Of a stretch of 64,000 bases of DNA, positions 19,724 to 28,536 are shown in pieces. Numbering within the stretch: the stretch's first letter is position 1; the number at the start of each line of letters is the position of its first letter. A model generated the notes under the pieces. The model was given only the letters and a program-made list of their open reading frames with translations. It had not been told where the DNA came from and made no database searches. Made by a program: the position numbers and the translations under genes. Origin of the DNA: Streptococcus sanguinis (GTDB lineage Bacteria; Bacillota; Bacilli; Lactobacillales; Streptococcaceae); the NCBI RefSeq assembly GCF_013343115.1, contig NZ_CP054570.1, positions 2,230,501 through 2,294,500 on the forward strand, in the 5' to 3' direction.

Positions 19724-19934
19724 AGTAAATAGCATAGGAAAGGGGCGAGTCCAATGGACTAAATAATTCAAAAAAGTAGGCAAAGATTAATTATATATAT
19801 ATTTAAAAATTAGAATCTATAAAATTAAAGAAGGTGAGACCAATGGGGTCGTTGATTGTGACTAGCTAAGCTATAAATTGGAAAGGTAAAATATTCTCTA
19901 AAAACTATAAAATATTCAATATAGGAGTGTAGTT
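19724..19934 (+). other. Leader region between pheromone and bacteriocin genes
   Basis: 211 bases, very AT-rich. Two related elements occur 94 bp apart: GCGAGTCCAATGGACT (19745-19760) and GTGAGACCAATGGGGTC (19834-19850). Each forms a small hairpin (AGTCC-AAT-GGACT; GACC-AATGG-GGTC). A third, TAGCT-A-AGCTA, follows at 19863-19873. Open frames here are too short to call (2 and 7 codons). No sigma-A promoter with good spacing is evident. Confidence 0.5.
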
Positions 19935-20273
19935 ATGAAAATAAGAATTAAAAATAAAACATTAGCTTTATTAGCTACAGTTTCTTTAGGTTTTGGGCTA
20001 ACTACTATGACTAGTATCGTTAGTGCAGAAGTAGCATATCCAGCCCCATATCCGATTATTGATGAATGGAATTATGGTGTGAATGATAACTATGGTTATT
20101 CTAATTACTATGTTAAATCTCCGAATAATATTGGTTCAAAATCTTCGATAACTAATCTTTGGGGAACTGTTAAGTCATCTGATTCTCAAAAATATGGATG
20201 GGCAATGTCAAGTTCAACAAAAAGTTGGAATGATGTTCGATTAAATGCACATTGGAACTACTTTAAATTTTAA
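19935..20273 (+). CDS. Lactococcin 972-family bacteriocin precursor
   Basis: 112 residues. A Sec signal peptide covers about 1-31 (KIRIKNK, hydrophobic core, TSIVSA cut site), leaving a mature part of about 80 residues without Cys that begins EVAYPAPYP. Family-like features are the aromatic EWNYGVNDN, YSNYYVKSP, KSSITNLWGTV, KYGWAMSSSTKSWND and C-terminal NAHWNYFKF. Lactococcin 972 and the pneumococcal streptococcins of this type act on cell wall synthesis at the septum and are non-modified. AGGAG at 19923-19927 precedes ATG 19935. The following membrane protein and ABC ATPase are the usual family partners, which strengthens the call. Confidence 0.88.
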   Translation: MKIRIKNKTLALLATVSLGFGLTTMTSIVSAEVAYPAPYPIIDEWNYGVNDNYGYSNYYVKSPNNIGSKSSITNLWGTVKSSDSQKYGWAMSSSTKSWNDVRLNAHWNYFKF

Positions 20274-20293
20274 CAATAGTTTATGAAAGTTGG

Positions 20294-20324
20294 AAGACCC
20301 AATAATATTATAGGGTCTTTTATA
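20294..20324 (+). terminator. Partial terminator between bacteriocin and immunity genes
   Basis: AAGACCC / GGGTCTT stem with a 12-nt loop followed by TTATAAT. The weak U tract suggests incomplete termination, giving more bacteriocin than immunity mRNA. Confidence 0.65.
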
Positions 20325-20340
20325 ATATAGGTAGGAGCTT

Positions 20341-22323
20341 ATGAAATTAAAATTAGGTGTTATAGGACTCTTTTTTTGCTTAATTGCTGCCATTGGTCTG
20401 GTTAGTATTAGTGATACTCAAAAACCAATACCTTTACCAATTGATGGTGCCTTCTCCATTCAAGGGAAAAGCAATCTTTCTAATGAAGAAATATATCAAA
20501 TGATTAGTGGCCTATCAGAAGAGAAAAAAGTTAAAATATACAAGCCGGTGGTTCAGAATTCAGGACAGTTGACTTATATAAATCTTGATGATGCCAGCCA
20601 TGAACAATTAAAGTCTATACCGATAACAGGGATGTACTATACTCTAGGGGAAATAGATTCAAATGGTTTAAAAAAACTTACGTCTACAGGTCTGCAAGTA
20701 GTATATATGGCTTACCCTTGGTATATGGGAGGAATGATACAATTTACTGGCTCTTTAAGATTTTTGTTAATGATTTCAATTTACTTAACCTTATTAGTTG
20801 TTTTATTTGTTGTTAGAGCGAGACAGATTAAAGAAGGAGTGATACGACGTTCTTTAGGATTGCCTGTATATAACCTAAAAAAGGATTATTTAATTTCTGT
20901 TACTTTTGAGCTGATTATAGTTGCTTTATTGATGGTTTTCTATGGCTCTTTTCTGGGGAGTGGTCTCTTCACCTATAGTTCCAAGTTATTCTTCTCTCTA
21001 CTTCTAACCAATTTTATAATTTTTCAAATTATTGATGCTATCACCTTTGTTCTATTTTGGTTGACTATCAAGGTTGAAAAACCTATTGAAATTATAAAAA
21101 ATAAGGCCAAAAACAGCCTCATTTTTATCGTATGGCTTGCGGTTATTTCTAGCATAATAGTTGTTTCAGGAGTCTTTTTACGGGAAACAAAGGCTAGTCA
21201 ATCAAAGATAAATATACAGATAAAGCATTTAGAACCATGGAGTGCAGTAAAAGATTGGAAAAGACTAGAGTTTTTGGGTATTGAAAATGAATCTGTTACT
21301 AATGGAGAAGAAGCAAATGACTCAGGAGCTAAGTATATAGAGATTGCTAAAGCCTTAAAAAAACTGGATTTTATATATATCAAATCATCTTCAGCCTATG
21401 TTCCAGATTTTATGAAAACTTCTCATGTTACAGAAGATTTTTCTAAGCAATTAAAAAGTGATGGGATAACGAATCCAGAGGTTAATAAAGAGCTGGTTTA
21501 TATCAATCAAACAGGTGCTAAGGTACAAAATAAAGTTAATGGAACAAACTATCGTATTTTAGATAATAAAATAGCAACCATCTATATTCCTAATAAATTT
21601 AAAGAGAATAAGGCATCAATCGAGAATACGGTTGTAGCAGAACAATTTACTGGTACAAACTATACAAAAGATGATCTTACGGTGCAAGTCATTCCTGATG
21701 GGCAAGAATTTTTCTATTTCAATGAAAATGGCAGTAGTGTCCCTGAAAATAAAGATAATCTACCTTTGGAAAGTGTGACAAATAGTAAGAGTAATATAGT
21801 GGTTGTATTAGATACTGATAAAATGGTAGAAACTAACGATTTTATTTTGGCAAGCAATATCATATATAACTCACTTTTTAGTCCAGAAGCAATTAAGGAC
21901 ATCAACGATTTGAGTGCTAGTTTGAATTTTTCAATCAATCCAGTCGAGGTTTACCAAACTGTGAAACTTAATATTCAATCTTTAGAGCACCAAATTCTCC
22001 TTTCAAAAATACTGCAAATAATTATTTGTGGAATTGTATTTCTACTCATTTATCAATATGCTCAAATGTTTGTTGCCTTAAAACAGAATGACTATGTCAA
22101 AAAAATCATTTTAGGCCTATCGAAAACAGGTATGGCCATTTCAAGTCTAAAATATTTTATGATAACGATTATAATGGTTATCTTATTGACATTTATCATG
22201 ACAGGACAAATAGAGTTATTGTATATTGGTCTTGCTTCTTTAACGGTTTTAATGATGTCAATAATAATAAGTTTCAGAAAATTATCTGATAGATACACTC
22301 AAATTCTAAAAGGGGATGACTAA
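20341..22323 (+). CDS. Bacteriocin-associated integral membrane protein (DUF1430 type)
   Basis: 660 residues. A hydrophobic N-terminal segment (6-24) precedes an external domain (25-135), four helices (about 139-158, 184-206, 216-240, 259-281), a second external domain (about 282-545) and three C-terminal helices. This matches the putative immunity membrane proteins found with lactococcin 972-type bacteriocins. The motif VIRRSLGLPVYNLKKDYL after helix 2 is shared with the fragment at 23558-23953. It overlaps the ABC ATPase gene by one base (TAATG), and the two probably form one complex that protects the producer, exports the peptide, or both. Confidence 0.85.
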   Translation: MKLKLGVIGLFFCLIAAIGLVSISDTQKPIPLPIDGAFSIQGKSNLSNEEIYQMISGLSEEKKVKIYKPVVQNSGQLTYINLDDASHEQLKSIPITGMYYTLGEIDSNGLKKLTSTGLQVVYMAYPWYMGGMIQFTGSLRFLLMISIYLTLLVVLFVVRARQIKEGVIRRSLGLPVYNLKKDYLISVTFELIIVALLMVFYGSFLGSGLFTYSSKLFFSLLLTNFIIFQIIDAITFVLFWLTIKVEKPIEIIKNKAKNSLIFIVWLAVISSIIVVSGVFLRETKASQSKINIQIKHLEPWSAVKDWKRLEFLGIENESVTNGEEANDSGAKYIEIAKALKKLDFIYIKSSSAYVPDFMKTSHVTEDFSKQLKSDGITNPEVNKELVYINQTGAKVQNKVNGTNYRILDNKIATIYIPNKFKENKASIENTVVAEQFTGTNYTKDDLTVQVIPDGQEFFYFNENGSSVPENKDNLPLESVTNSKSNIVVVLDTDKMVETNDFILASNIIYNSLFSPEAIKDINDLSASLNFSINPVEVYQTVKLNIQSLEHQILLSKILQIIICGIVFLLIYQYAQMFVALKQNDYVKKIILGLSKTGMAISSLKYFMITIIMVILLTFIMTGQIELLYIGLASLTVLMMSIIISFRKLSDRYTQILKGDD

Positions 22324-22946
22324 TGACAATTGAAATTGTGAATGTTACAAAAAAATATGGCTCAAAAGAAATATTTACAGATTTAAATTTAACCTTTGAA
22401 GCTGGGAAAAGCTACGCCTTGATTGGCGGTTCGGGTTCAGGTAAAAGTACCTTGCTAAACATTATAGGAAGGCTAGAAAAAATTGACAGTGGAAAAGTGT
22501 TAGTTGATAAACAGGATATTTGGAAAACCAAAGAAAGAACCTATTTTAAAAATACTATTGGGTATGTATTCCAAAATTATTCTTTGATAGAAAACAAAAC
22601 AGTATATGATAATTTAAAACTCCTCAATAAAGACAAAAAGATTATATCTGAGATACTTGAAAAAGTAGGCCTTTCTACGGACTATTTAAAACATAAAATA
22701 TATGAATTGTCTGGGGGACAAGCTCAGCGTGTAGCTATTGCAAGAATGTTAATGAAACCGCGTAAAATTATTTTAGCGGATGAACCTACAGGAGCCTTGG
22801 ATAGTGAGATTGGGAATGAAATCATCAACTTATTATTGAGTGAAGCAGCCAAGAATAATTATGTTATTATAGCAACGCATGATCCAGCTGTATATAGTAA
22901 AGTTGATGTTATCATTGATATAAAAGATATAGGAAGTCAGGCATGA
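22323..22946 (+). CDS. Lactococcin 972-type ABC transporter ATP-binding protein
   Basis: 207-residue stand-alone ATPase. Walker A GGSGSGKST lies at residues 35-43, the Q loop in YVFQNYSLIE near 80, the signature ELSGGQAQRVAIAR near 130, Walker B IILADEPTGALD near 152 and the switch His in ATHDPAVY near 187. The short form without extra domains fits the LolD/MacB-like ATPases that work with large-loop permeases such as the preceding protein. Overlaps on both sides show tight coupling within the bacteriocin operon. Confidence 0.92.
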   Translation: MTIEIVNVTKKYGSKEIFTDLNLTFEAGKSYALIGGSGSGKSTLLNIIGRLEKIDSGKVLVDKQDIWKTKERTYFKNTIGYVFQNYSLIENKTVYDNLKLLNKDKKIISEILEKVGLSTDYLKHKIYELSGGQAQRVAIARMLMKPRKIILADEPTGALDSEIGNEIINLLLSEAAKNNYVIIATHDPAVYSKVDVIIDIKDIGSQA

Positions 22947-23434
22947 AAAAGAAAATTTATATTAGTTTGCTACTAGTCATTGGAATACTCGCAATCGTCT
23001 TAATTGGCAAACAAGTGATTAAAAAAGAAAATTCCAATAAACCTTCGGTGGATTTAACAGTCTATACAATCTCTTCGAATGATACCGAAAGATGGGATAA
23101 GGTAAGGCAAGTAGAAACAGAAGATGCTGTCTATCTAATATCTGTCAAAGAAGTAGCATCTTCAGAAGAAGTGTTTTCAAATATTATTGCAGATGGCACT
23201 GCTATGGGGTTTGGGGTTAGTGAAGAAGAAGTTAAACAATTTAACAATAATTTAGGAACTACTGTAGTAGATGCTAAAAATAATAAATTGATTGGGATAG
23301 AATTCTTCACTTTTTCTGATGATGGCAAGGGATTTTCAGTAGCGAATTTTGATTACGGCAAAAAAGAGTTTAATAATCAAAAAAAAGAAAAGAAAGAGTT
23401 CTATAAAAAACTATACGAAGCGTTTAAAAAATAA
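22943..23434 (+). CDS. Membrane-anchored accessory protein of the bacteriocin operon, function unknown
   Basis: 163 residues, start overlapping the ATPase stop by 4 bases (ATGA). An N-terminal Lys-rich stretch plus one hydrophobic helix (about 4-24) would anchor it with the remainder outside. There is no lipobox Cys. The soluble part is acidic then Lys/Glu-rich at the end (NNQKKEKKEFYKKLYEAFKK). I recognise no domain. Position suggests a role in immunity or in delivery of the bacteriocin. Confidence 0.75.
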   Translation: MKKKIYISLLLVIGILAIVLIGKQVIKKENSNKPSVDLTVYTISSNDTERWDKVRQVETEDAVYLISVKEVASSEEVFSNIIADGTAMGFGVSEEEVKQFNNNLGTTVVDAKNNKLIGIEFFTFSDDGKGFSVANFDYGKKEFNNQKKEKKEFYKKLYEAFKK

Positions 23435-23557
23435 TTTATGATGACACGACAAACGCATAAAGACAAAAGTTCCAATAAATTTTTGAAATACAAATGATTG
23501 CTTTATCGGATTTTTTCATACTAATCAGGAAGATATTTGATACAAATTTAGTAAAAA

Positions 23558-23953
23558 GGAGTCGGATATGTTAAAGGGTTACCAGCGGAGTTAGAAACTG
23601 AAATGCAGCAGCTTGGAGTTAGTTATTCAGGTGCGGATCTTCCTTGGTATCTAGTACCTGTTAATTTTCTTTTTATGAATTTACGTTCTCTGGCAATTTG
23701 GACTCTATTCTTCGTTTTTGCAGTCCTCTTTTTTGCAGTCAAGATGCTTTATATCAAAAAAGCCATGGTTCAGCGTAGTCTAGGGCTCTTTGATCGGGAC
23801 TTTAAGCGTTCTCTTTGGTTGGATGCGACCATTCTCTTAGGTGCAGGAATCTTTTCTTGGTTGCTTTTTGTTTTATGGCAAGGAAGTTTGTCTAATGTCT
23901 ATGTAAAAACATTCAGCATTCTATCATGTTTAATTTTTTTGGTAAGTATCTGA
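23558..23953 (+). pseudogene. Fragment of a second DUF1430-type immunity membrane protein
   Basis: An open frame of about 130 codons lacking a usable start at its true N terminus: it runs from GYVKGLPAELETEMQQLG through PWYLVPVNFLF, a helix, KKAMVQRSLGLFDRDFKRSLW and another helix, then stops. The VQRSLGLFDRDFKRSLW segment aligns with IRRSLGLPVYNLKKDYL of the 660-residue protein upstream, at the same place relative to the flanking helices. Only the first two of seven helices remain. It is therefore a remnant of a paralogous bacteriocin immunity gene, probably from an older bacteriocin cassette at this site. Confidence 0.75.
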
Positions 23954-24163
23954 ACAAGGTGATTGCAGTTTTACTTTCCTCTTTTTCTTTGCGACTTTAC
24001 ATTTTAGACATCTCTTTTTAACAGAATTGAGTCAAACAATTTGCCGATTTTCTAGTGAAATTTTCTTTGCTATCTTATATGTAAAAAGCGAACGCAATCT
24101 TTGCTTGCCTGCTCTCTTTCATATGTCTCATAATAGGGTGACTCTGTTTCTTATTTCATAGAA
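23954..24163. other. Gene-poor stretch after the immunity remnant
   Basis: About 210 bases of AT-rich sequence with no supported gene. It may be further decayed remains of the fragment upstream; I see no start with a ribosome binding site. Confidence 0.4.
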
Positions 24164-24198
24164 AAAATTCCTTGGTTTTCTAACATCCAAGGAATTTT
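24164..24198 (-). terminator. Terminator of the leftward XRE gene
   Basis: AAAATTCCTTGG / CCAAGGAATTTT, 12-bp perfect stem; read leftward it is followed by TTTTTTC. It lies just beyond the stop codon of the XRE regulator gene. Confidence 0.88.
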
Positions 24199-24200
24199 GT

Positions 24201-24611
24201 TTATTTATCCTTCTGCATCCAAATCTTTTCCTTGATAAAGATGCGCAGCTCGAAGAAAAGCATAAAGAGAGTGGAAATGAGGAAGCCAGCCATAAAGATA
24301 TGGTGTAAATAGGCAAAGATGGCAATTTCAACCAAAGCGGAGAAGAGGTAGAAAATGACCAAATAGTGCCATTTCTTGGCCTTGCTGTCTTCGATAACCT
24401 TTTTCTCCAAGCGCTCATCCTCCTTGATGAGTGTGTCCAGACTGATATCAAACTCCCGACTGATAGCGATGAGATTTCCAATATCAGGGATACCTTTTTC
24501 GCTTTCCCAGCGGGCAATGGCAGAGCGGGAAACCTTGAGCCTTTCTGCCAAAGTCTCCTGAGTGAGTTGATTTTGTTGACGAATGCCTTTGAGAACTTGT
24601 GAAATTTTCAT
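24201..24611 (-). CDS. XRE-family regulator with membrane helices
   Basis: 136 residues. The helix-turn-helix at about 5-58 (LKGIRQQNQLTQETLAERLKVSRSAIARWESEKGIPD) is followed by a Lys/Glu-rich linker (about 66-80) and two hydrophobic segments (about 82-100 and 104-120), ending in KEKIWMQKDK. It has the same architecture as the regulator at 16839-17348 but is shorter. It lies at the right edge of the bacteriocin island and diverges from cinA; its target is unknown. Confidence 0.85.
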   Translation of the reverse strand: MKISQVLKGIRQQNQLTQETLAERLKVSRSAIARWESEKGIPDIGNLIAISREFDISLDTLIKEDERLEKKVIEDSKAKKWHYLVIFYLFSALVEIAIFAYLHHIFMAGFLISTLFMLFFELRIFIKEKIWMQKDK

Positions 24612-24856
24612 GGTGATCTCCTTTCTTTAAATAAAAATATTTAGAGGATTTCCTTTTTTCATCTTTATTATAAAAATAATGAAACCATTTGCCAATAGCA
24701 TTTTCCTAACAATCCAGTTATTCTGCATAACATCAGTCATTCTTAAAAGTTTTCCACAGCATGTTGACAAGTTTGTCAAGGAGCTTGACAGTTCTTTTTA
24801 TTTCCTGAAATGAAAATCAACTTTTTTAAGATTTTTTGTGATAAAATAAAGCCAAT

Positions 24857-24864
24857 TCCGAATA
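24857..24864 (+). promoter_or_regulatory. ComX (SigX) box upstream of cinA
   Basis: TCCGAATA, one base from the streptococcal late-competence consensus TACGAATA and matching the looser form TNCGAATA. T-rich sequence (TTTTTTAAGATTTTTTG) lies upstream as usual for SigX promoters, and ATG 24882 of cinA is 18 bases downstream. cinA-recA is a known late competence operon in pneumococcus. Confidence 0.7.
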
Positions 24865-24881
24865 GTAAGGTAGGAGGTTCT

Positions 24882-26138
24882 ATGAAAGCAGAAATTATTG
24901 CTGTGGGCACCGAGATTCTGACGGGTCAGATTGTCAATACCAATGCCCAATTTTTATCTGAAAAACTGGCGAGTCTGGGGATTGATGTCTATTTTCAAAC
25001 AGCAGTGGGGGACAATGAAAATCGTCTCCTCTCTGTTTTGGAAATTGCCCAAAGGCGCAGTAATCTGATTATCCTGACAGGAGGCTTGGGGCCTACGGAA
25101 GATGATTTGACCAAGCAGACCTTGGCTAAGTTCTTAGGGCGCGAGCTCAATTTTGACTCACAGGCTGTGGAAAAGCTGGATCGCTTTTTTGCTAGTCGAC
25201 CGGATTATGCTCGAACTCCCAATAATGAGCGTCAGGCCCAGCTAGTCGGAGGCTCGACGCCGTTACCAAATGCGACCGGCTTAGCTGTCGGAGGCTTGTT
25301 AGAAGCAGACGGAGTGACCTATGTAGTTCTGCCTGGCCCGCCTAGCGAGCTTAAACCTATGGTCAATAATGAGCTGGTTCCCCTCTTATCCACAGGTCAG
25401 AAACTGTATTCACGGGTGCTGCGATTCTTTGGTATTGGCGAGAGTCAGCTAGTGACTATTTTGTCAGAGATGATTGAGCAGCAGAGTGACCCCACTATTG
25501 CTCCTTATGCAAAGACGGGAGAGGTTACCCTGCGACTGTCCACCAAGGCCCTGAGTCAGGCAGAAGCTGACACCAAGTTTGAGGCTGTGGAAAAGGAAAT
25601 TTTGGCATATAAGACTTTTGAGGGACAGCCCTTGTCAGAGATTTTCTATGGTTACGGCGATGACAATTCCTTGGCACAGGTGGCTTTTGAGTTGCTGAAG
25701 AGTCAAGGGAAGACGATTTCGGCGGCGGAGAGTCTGACAGCAGGCCTCTTTCAAGCGACCTTGGCTGATTTTGCTGGAGCCTCTTCCATTTTTTCAGGTG
25801 GCTTTGTCACCTACAGCATGGAGGAAAAGAGCCGGATGCTGGATATTCCGTTGGGAGACTTGGAGGAGCATGGAGTTGTTTCAGCTTTTACGGCAGGGAA
25901 AATGGCAGAGCAGGCTAGAAAGCTGACCGAAAGCGACTTAGCTGTCAGTTTGACAGGTGTGGCAGGCCCAGATTCACTGGAAGATCATCCTGCAGGGACC
26001 GTTTTTATCGGTTTAGCTAGTGCTTCAGGAACGGAAACTATTAAGGTCAATATTGCTGGACGCAGTCGTCGTGATGTGCGGAAAATTGCTGTTCTGCACG
26101 CCTTCAACCTAGTACGAAAAACTTTATTAAATAGCTGA
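24882..26138 (+). CDS. cinA: Competence/damage-inducible protein CinA
   Basis: 418 residues. The N-terminal MoCF/COG1058 domain ([39 protein letters not shown] near 68) and the C-terminal CinA amidohydrolase domain ([31 protein letters not shown] near 365) are both present. In transforming streptococci CinA associates with RecA at the membrane; other CinA proteins deamidate nicotinamide mononucleotide. AGGAGG at 24872-24877 sets the start at 24882. A SigX box precedes the gene and recA follows 57 nt later. Confidence 0.96.
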   Translation: MKAEIIAVGTEILTGQIVNTNAQFLSEKLASLGIDVYFQTAVGDNENRLLSVLEIAQRRSNLIILTGGLGPTEDDLTKQTLAKFLGRELNFDSQAVEKLDRFFASRPDYARTPNNERQAQLVGGSTPLPNATGLAVGGLLEADGVTYVVLPGPPSELKPMVNNELVPLLSTGQKLYSRVLRFFGIGESQLVTILSEMIEQQSDPTIAPYAKTGEVTLRLSTKALSQAEADTKFEAVEKEILAYKTFEGQPLSEIFYGYGDDNSLAQVAFELLKSQGKTISAAESLTAGLFQATLADFAGASSIFSGGFVTYSMEEKSRMLDIPLGDLEEHGVVSAFTAGKMAEQARKLTESDLAVSLTGVAGPDSLEDHPAGTVFIGLASASGTETIKVNIAGRSRRDVRKIAVLHAFNLVRKTLLNS

Positions 26139-26195
26139 ATTTTGGTATAATTAACAGATGGCCAAAAGACATTTTAGAAAAAACAGGAGAAATAA

Positions 26196-27344
26196 ATGGC
26201 AAAGAAACAAAAAAAATTAGACGAAATCTCAAAGAAATTCGGCGATGAGCGCCAAAAAGCCTTGGATAATGCCTTGAAAAACATTGAAAAGGACTTTGGT
26301 AAGGGAGCCATTATGCGTCTTGGCGAACGGGCAGAGCAAAAGGTTCAAGTCATGAGTTCAGGCTCTTTGGCCTTGGATATTGCCCTTGGTGCTGGTGGTT
26401 ACCCTAAGGGACGGATTATTGAAATTTACGGTCCGGAGTCTTCTGGTAAGACAACAGTTGCTCTTCACGCCGTTGCTCAAGCGCAAAAAGAAGGTGGTAT
26501 CGCAGCCTTTATCGATGCTGAGCATGCTTTGGATCCGTCATACGCGGCTGCTCTGGGTGTTAATATTGATGAGTTGCTGCTGTCTCAACCTGATTCTGGA
26601 GAACAGGGACTGGAAATTGCTGGTAAGCTGATTGACTCAGGTGCGGTGGACTTGGTGGTTGTGGACTCAGTTGCAGCCCTTGTACCGCGTGCAGAAATCG
26701 ATGGCGATATCGGTGACAGCCATGTAGGTTTGCAGGCTCGGATGATGAGTCAGGCTATGCGCAAGCTGTCTGCTTCTATCAACAAAACGAAGACGATTGC
26801 AATTTTCATTAACCAGCTGCGCGAAAAAGTTGGCGTAATGTTTGGTAATCCTGAAACAACACCAGGTGGCCGTGCACTGAAGTTCTATGCTTCTGTCCGT
26901 CTGGATGTCCGTGGTAATACTCAAATCAAGGGAACTGGCGATGAGAAGGATACTAATGTTGGTAAAGAAACCAAGATCAAGGTTGTTAAAAATAAGGTAG
27001 CTCCGCCATTCAAAGAAGCCTTCGTGGAAATCATGTACGGAGAAGGTATTTCTAAGACAGGTGAGTTGATTAAGATTGCGACTGATTTGGATATCATCAA
27101 AAAAGCGGGTGCTTGGTACTCCTACAATGATGAAAAGATTGGTCAAGGATCTGAAAATGCTAAGAAGTACTTGGCTGATCATCCAGAAGTCTTTGACGAA
27201 ATTGACCGCCAGGTTCGTGTACGCTATGGTTTGATTGAAGGCGATGACTTGGCAGAAGTGGTTGGCAGCAAGGCTGAAAGCCCTGTGGAAACGATGGAAG
27301 AAGTGACTCTGGATTTGGACGATGCCATCGAAATTGAAGAGTAA
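26196..27344 (+). CDS. recA: Recombinase RecA
   Basis: 382 residues, strand-exchange ATPase for homologous recombination, SOS-type functions and transformation. Walker [10 protein letters not shown] is at 79-87, Walker [17 protein letters not shown] near 155 and loop L2 region [17 protein letters not shown] near 217. The C terminus is acidic ([15 protein letters not shown]), as is usual in streptococci. It is cotranscribed with cinA during competence and has a private TATAAT in the short intergenic region (around 26149) for basal expression. Confidence 0.99.
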   Translation: MAKKQKKLDEISKKFGDERQKALDNALKNIEKDFGKGAIMRLGERAEQKVQVMSSGSLALDIALGAGGYPKGRIIEIYGPESSGKTTVALHAVAQAQKEGGIAAFIDAEHALDPSYAAALGVNIDELLLSQPDSGEQGLEIAGKLIDSGAVDLVVVDSVAALVPRAEIDGDIGDSHVGLQARMMSQAMRKLSASINKTKTIAIFINQLREKVGVMFGNPETTPGGRALKFYASVRLDVRGNTQIKGTGDEKDTNVGKETKIKVVKNKVAPPFKEAFVEIMYGEGISKTGELIKIATDLDIIKKAGAWYSYNDEKIGQGSENAKKYLADHPEVFDEIDRQVRVRYGLIEGDDLAEVVGSKAESPVETMEEVTLDLDDAIEIEE

Positions 27345-27429
27345 TTTTGCAAAATAGGTCGCAAGACCGATGGTTTTTGTGATATAATAGACTACGATAT
27401 TAGTATCGTGTAGCGAAAGGAGTACTTAC

Positions 27430-27828
27430 ATGATCACAATCTATACTGTCTCAAGTTGTACTAGTTGTAAAAAAGCAAAAACCTGGCTAAACGCTCATCA
27501 ATTAACTTATAAAGAACAAAATTTAGGCAAAGAAGGCATCACCAAAGAGGAACTTCTGGATATTTTAACCAAAACAGAAAATGGTATCGCGAGCATTGTT
27601 TCATCAAAAAACCGCTATGCTAAAGGTTTGGGTGTTGACATTGAGGAATTAAGTGTCAACGAAGTTCTTGACATCATCATGGAGACCCCGCGTATTTTGA
27701 AAAGTCCCATTTTAGTGGATGATAAACGTCTCCAAGTTGGTTACAAAGAAGATGATATCCGTGCTTTTCTGCCACGTTCTGTTCGTAATGTTGAAAATGC
27801 AGAAGCTCGTCTGCGGGCAGCTCTCTAA
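27430..27828 (+). CDS. spx: Spx/ArsC-family transcriptional regulator
   Basis: 132 residues of the Spx family, which bind the RNA polymerase alpha C-terminal domain and control thiol-stress genes. The redox switch C10-T-S-C13 is intact. The conserved KSPILVDDKRLQVGY and DDIRAFLPR segments follow near residues 96-118. AAAGGAG at 27416-27422 and a TATAAT near 27382 provide expression signals. Streptococci usually have two paralogues (SpxA1 and SpxA2); I cannot tell which this is. Confidence 0.93.
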   Translation: MITIYTVSSCTSCKKAKTWLNAHQLTYKEQNLGKEGITKEELLDILTKTENGIASIVSSKNRYAKGLGVDIEELSVNEVLDIIMETPRILKSPILVDDKRLQVGYKEDDIRAFLPRSVRNVENAEARLRAAL

Positions 27829-27845
27829 TCTTTGAATATAACTGA

Positions 27846-27880
27846 AAGAGTCGGGAAGAGAATCTCGGCTCTTCTTTTTG
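27846..27880 (+). terminator. spx terminator
   Basis: AAGAGTCGGGA / TCTCGGCTCTT hairpin followed by CTTTTTG, shortly after the spx stop. Confidence 0.8.
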
Positions 27881-27963
27881 TTCCGGTTGATAGAGGGCTT
27901 TGGCGACTGGATGGATTGACAAGGAGCAGAACTGTGATACAATATCTCTGAGGAGGATGGAAG

Positions 27964-28536
27964 ATGAAGAAAATTTTATTAGGACTGGGATTGAGTGTGG
28001 CGTTGTTAGCAGGCTGTGGACATAAAAAGACAGAGACAAATTCGAATGCGGCTGACAAGAAAGAAATCAGCAATAATCTGCCTATCATTGATAATGCCAA
28101 GCAGCAGGAAGTGATTACTCGGACACTTGTTTTTCCAAAGGATGAACGAGGAAACCAGCAGAGCCAGACAGTGACTTATCAGGGAGAGCATTTTAAACGC
28201 TTGGTTATTGAAAGGCTGACTGCGACTGATGATGAGATGAAAGAAGCCATCAAGCAGATGGGGCTGGAGGAAGCGCAGAAGTCTCTCAATGAGTCACTGG
28301 AGCAGGATGCAGACTATGTGCAGGCTCGTGGACTTCAAGGCTTTAGCGGTTCAGTGACAATTTTGAATGAGAACGAGCTGAAAATGACTTCTACCTATGA
28401 CTTTGAGAGTCTGGATATCGAAAAAGCAGCGGCTATGCCTTATTTTCAAAATCTCAAGCTCAAAGAAATGATTAAGCTGACGCCAGAAGAATATATCAAC
28501 AATCTCCTGATGAATGGAGCAGAAGAGCAGAAATAA
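27964..28536 (+). CDS. DUF1307-type lipoprotein
   Basis: 190 residues. The signal peptide ends in the lipobox LLAGC (Cys19), so it is a lipoprotein on the outer face of the membrane. The mature part has a charged linker, then the segments TVTYQGEHFKRLVIERL and EYINNLLMNGAEEQK seen in DUF1307/YehR-type lipoproteins. It is followed by a related lipoprotein (28642-29184) with the same order of segments, so the two look like a tandem duplication. Function is unknown. Confidence 0.85.
   Translation: MKKILLGLGLSVALLAGCGHKKTETNSNAADKKEISNNLPIIDNAKQQEVITRTLVFPKDERGNQQSQTVTYQGEHFKRLVIERLTATDDEMKEAIKQMGLEEAQKSLNESLEQDADYVQARGLQGFSGSVTILNENELKMTSTYDFESLDIEKAAAMPYFQNLKLKEMIKLTPEEYINNLLMNGAEEQK

Noticed and set aside
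19842..19867. Second tiny peptide gene (MGSLIVTS-like start) before the bacteriocin
   Set aside because: Seven codons, weak ribosome binding site, no pheromone-like features.
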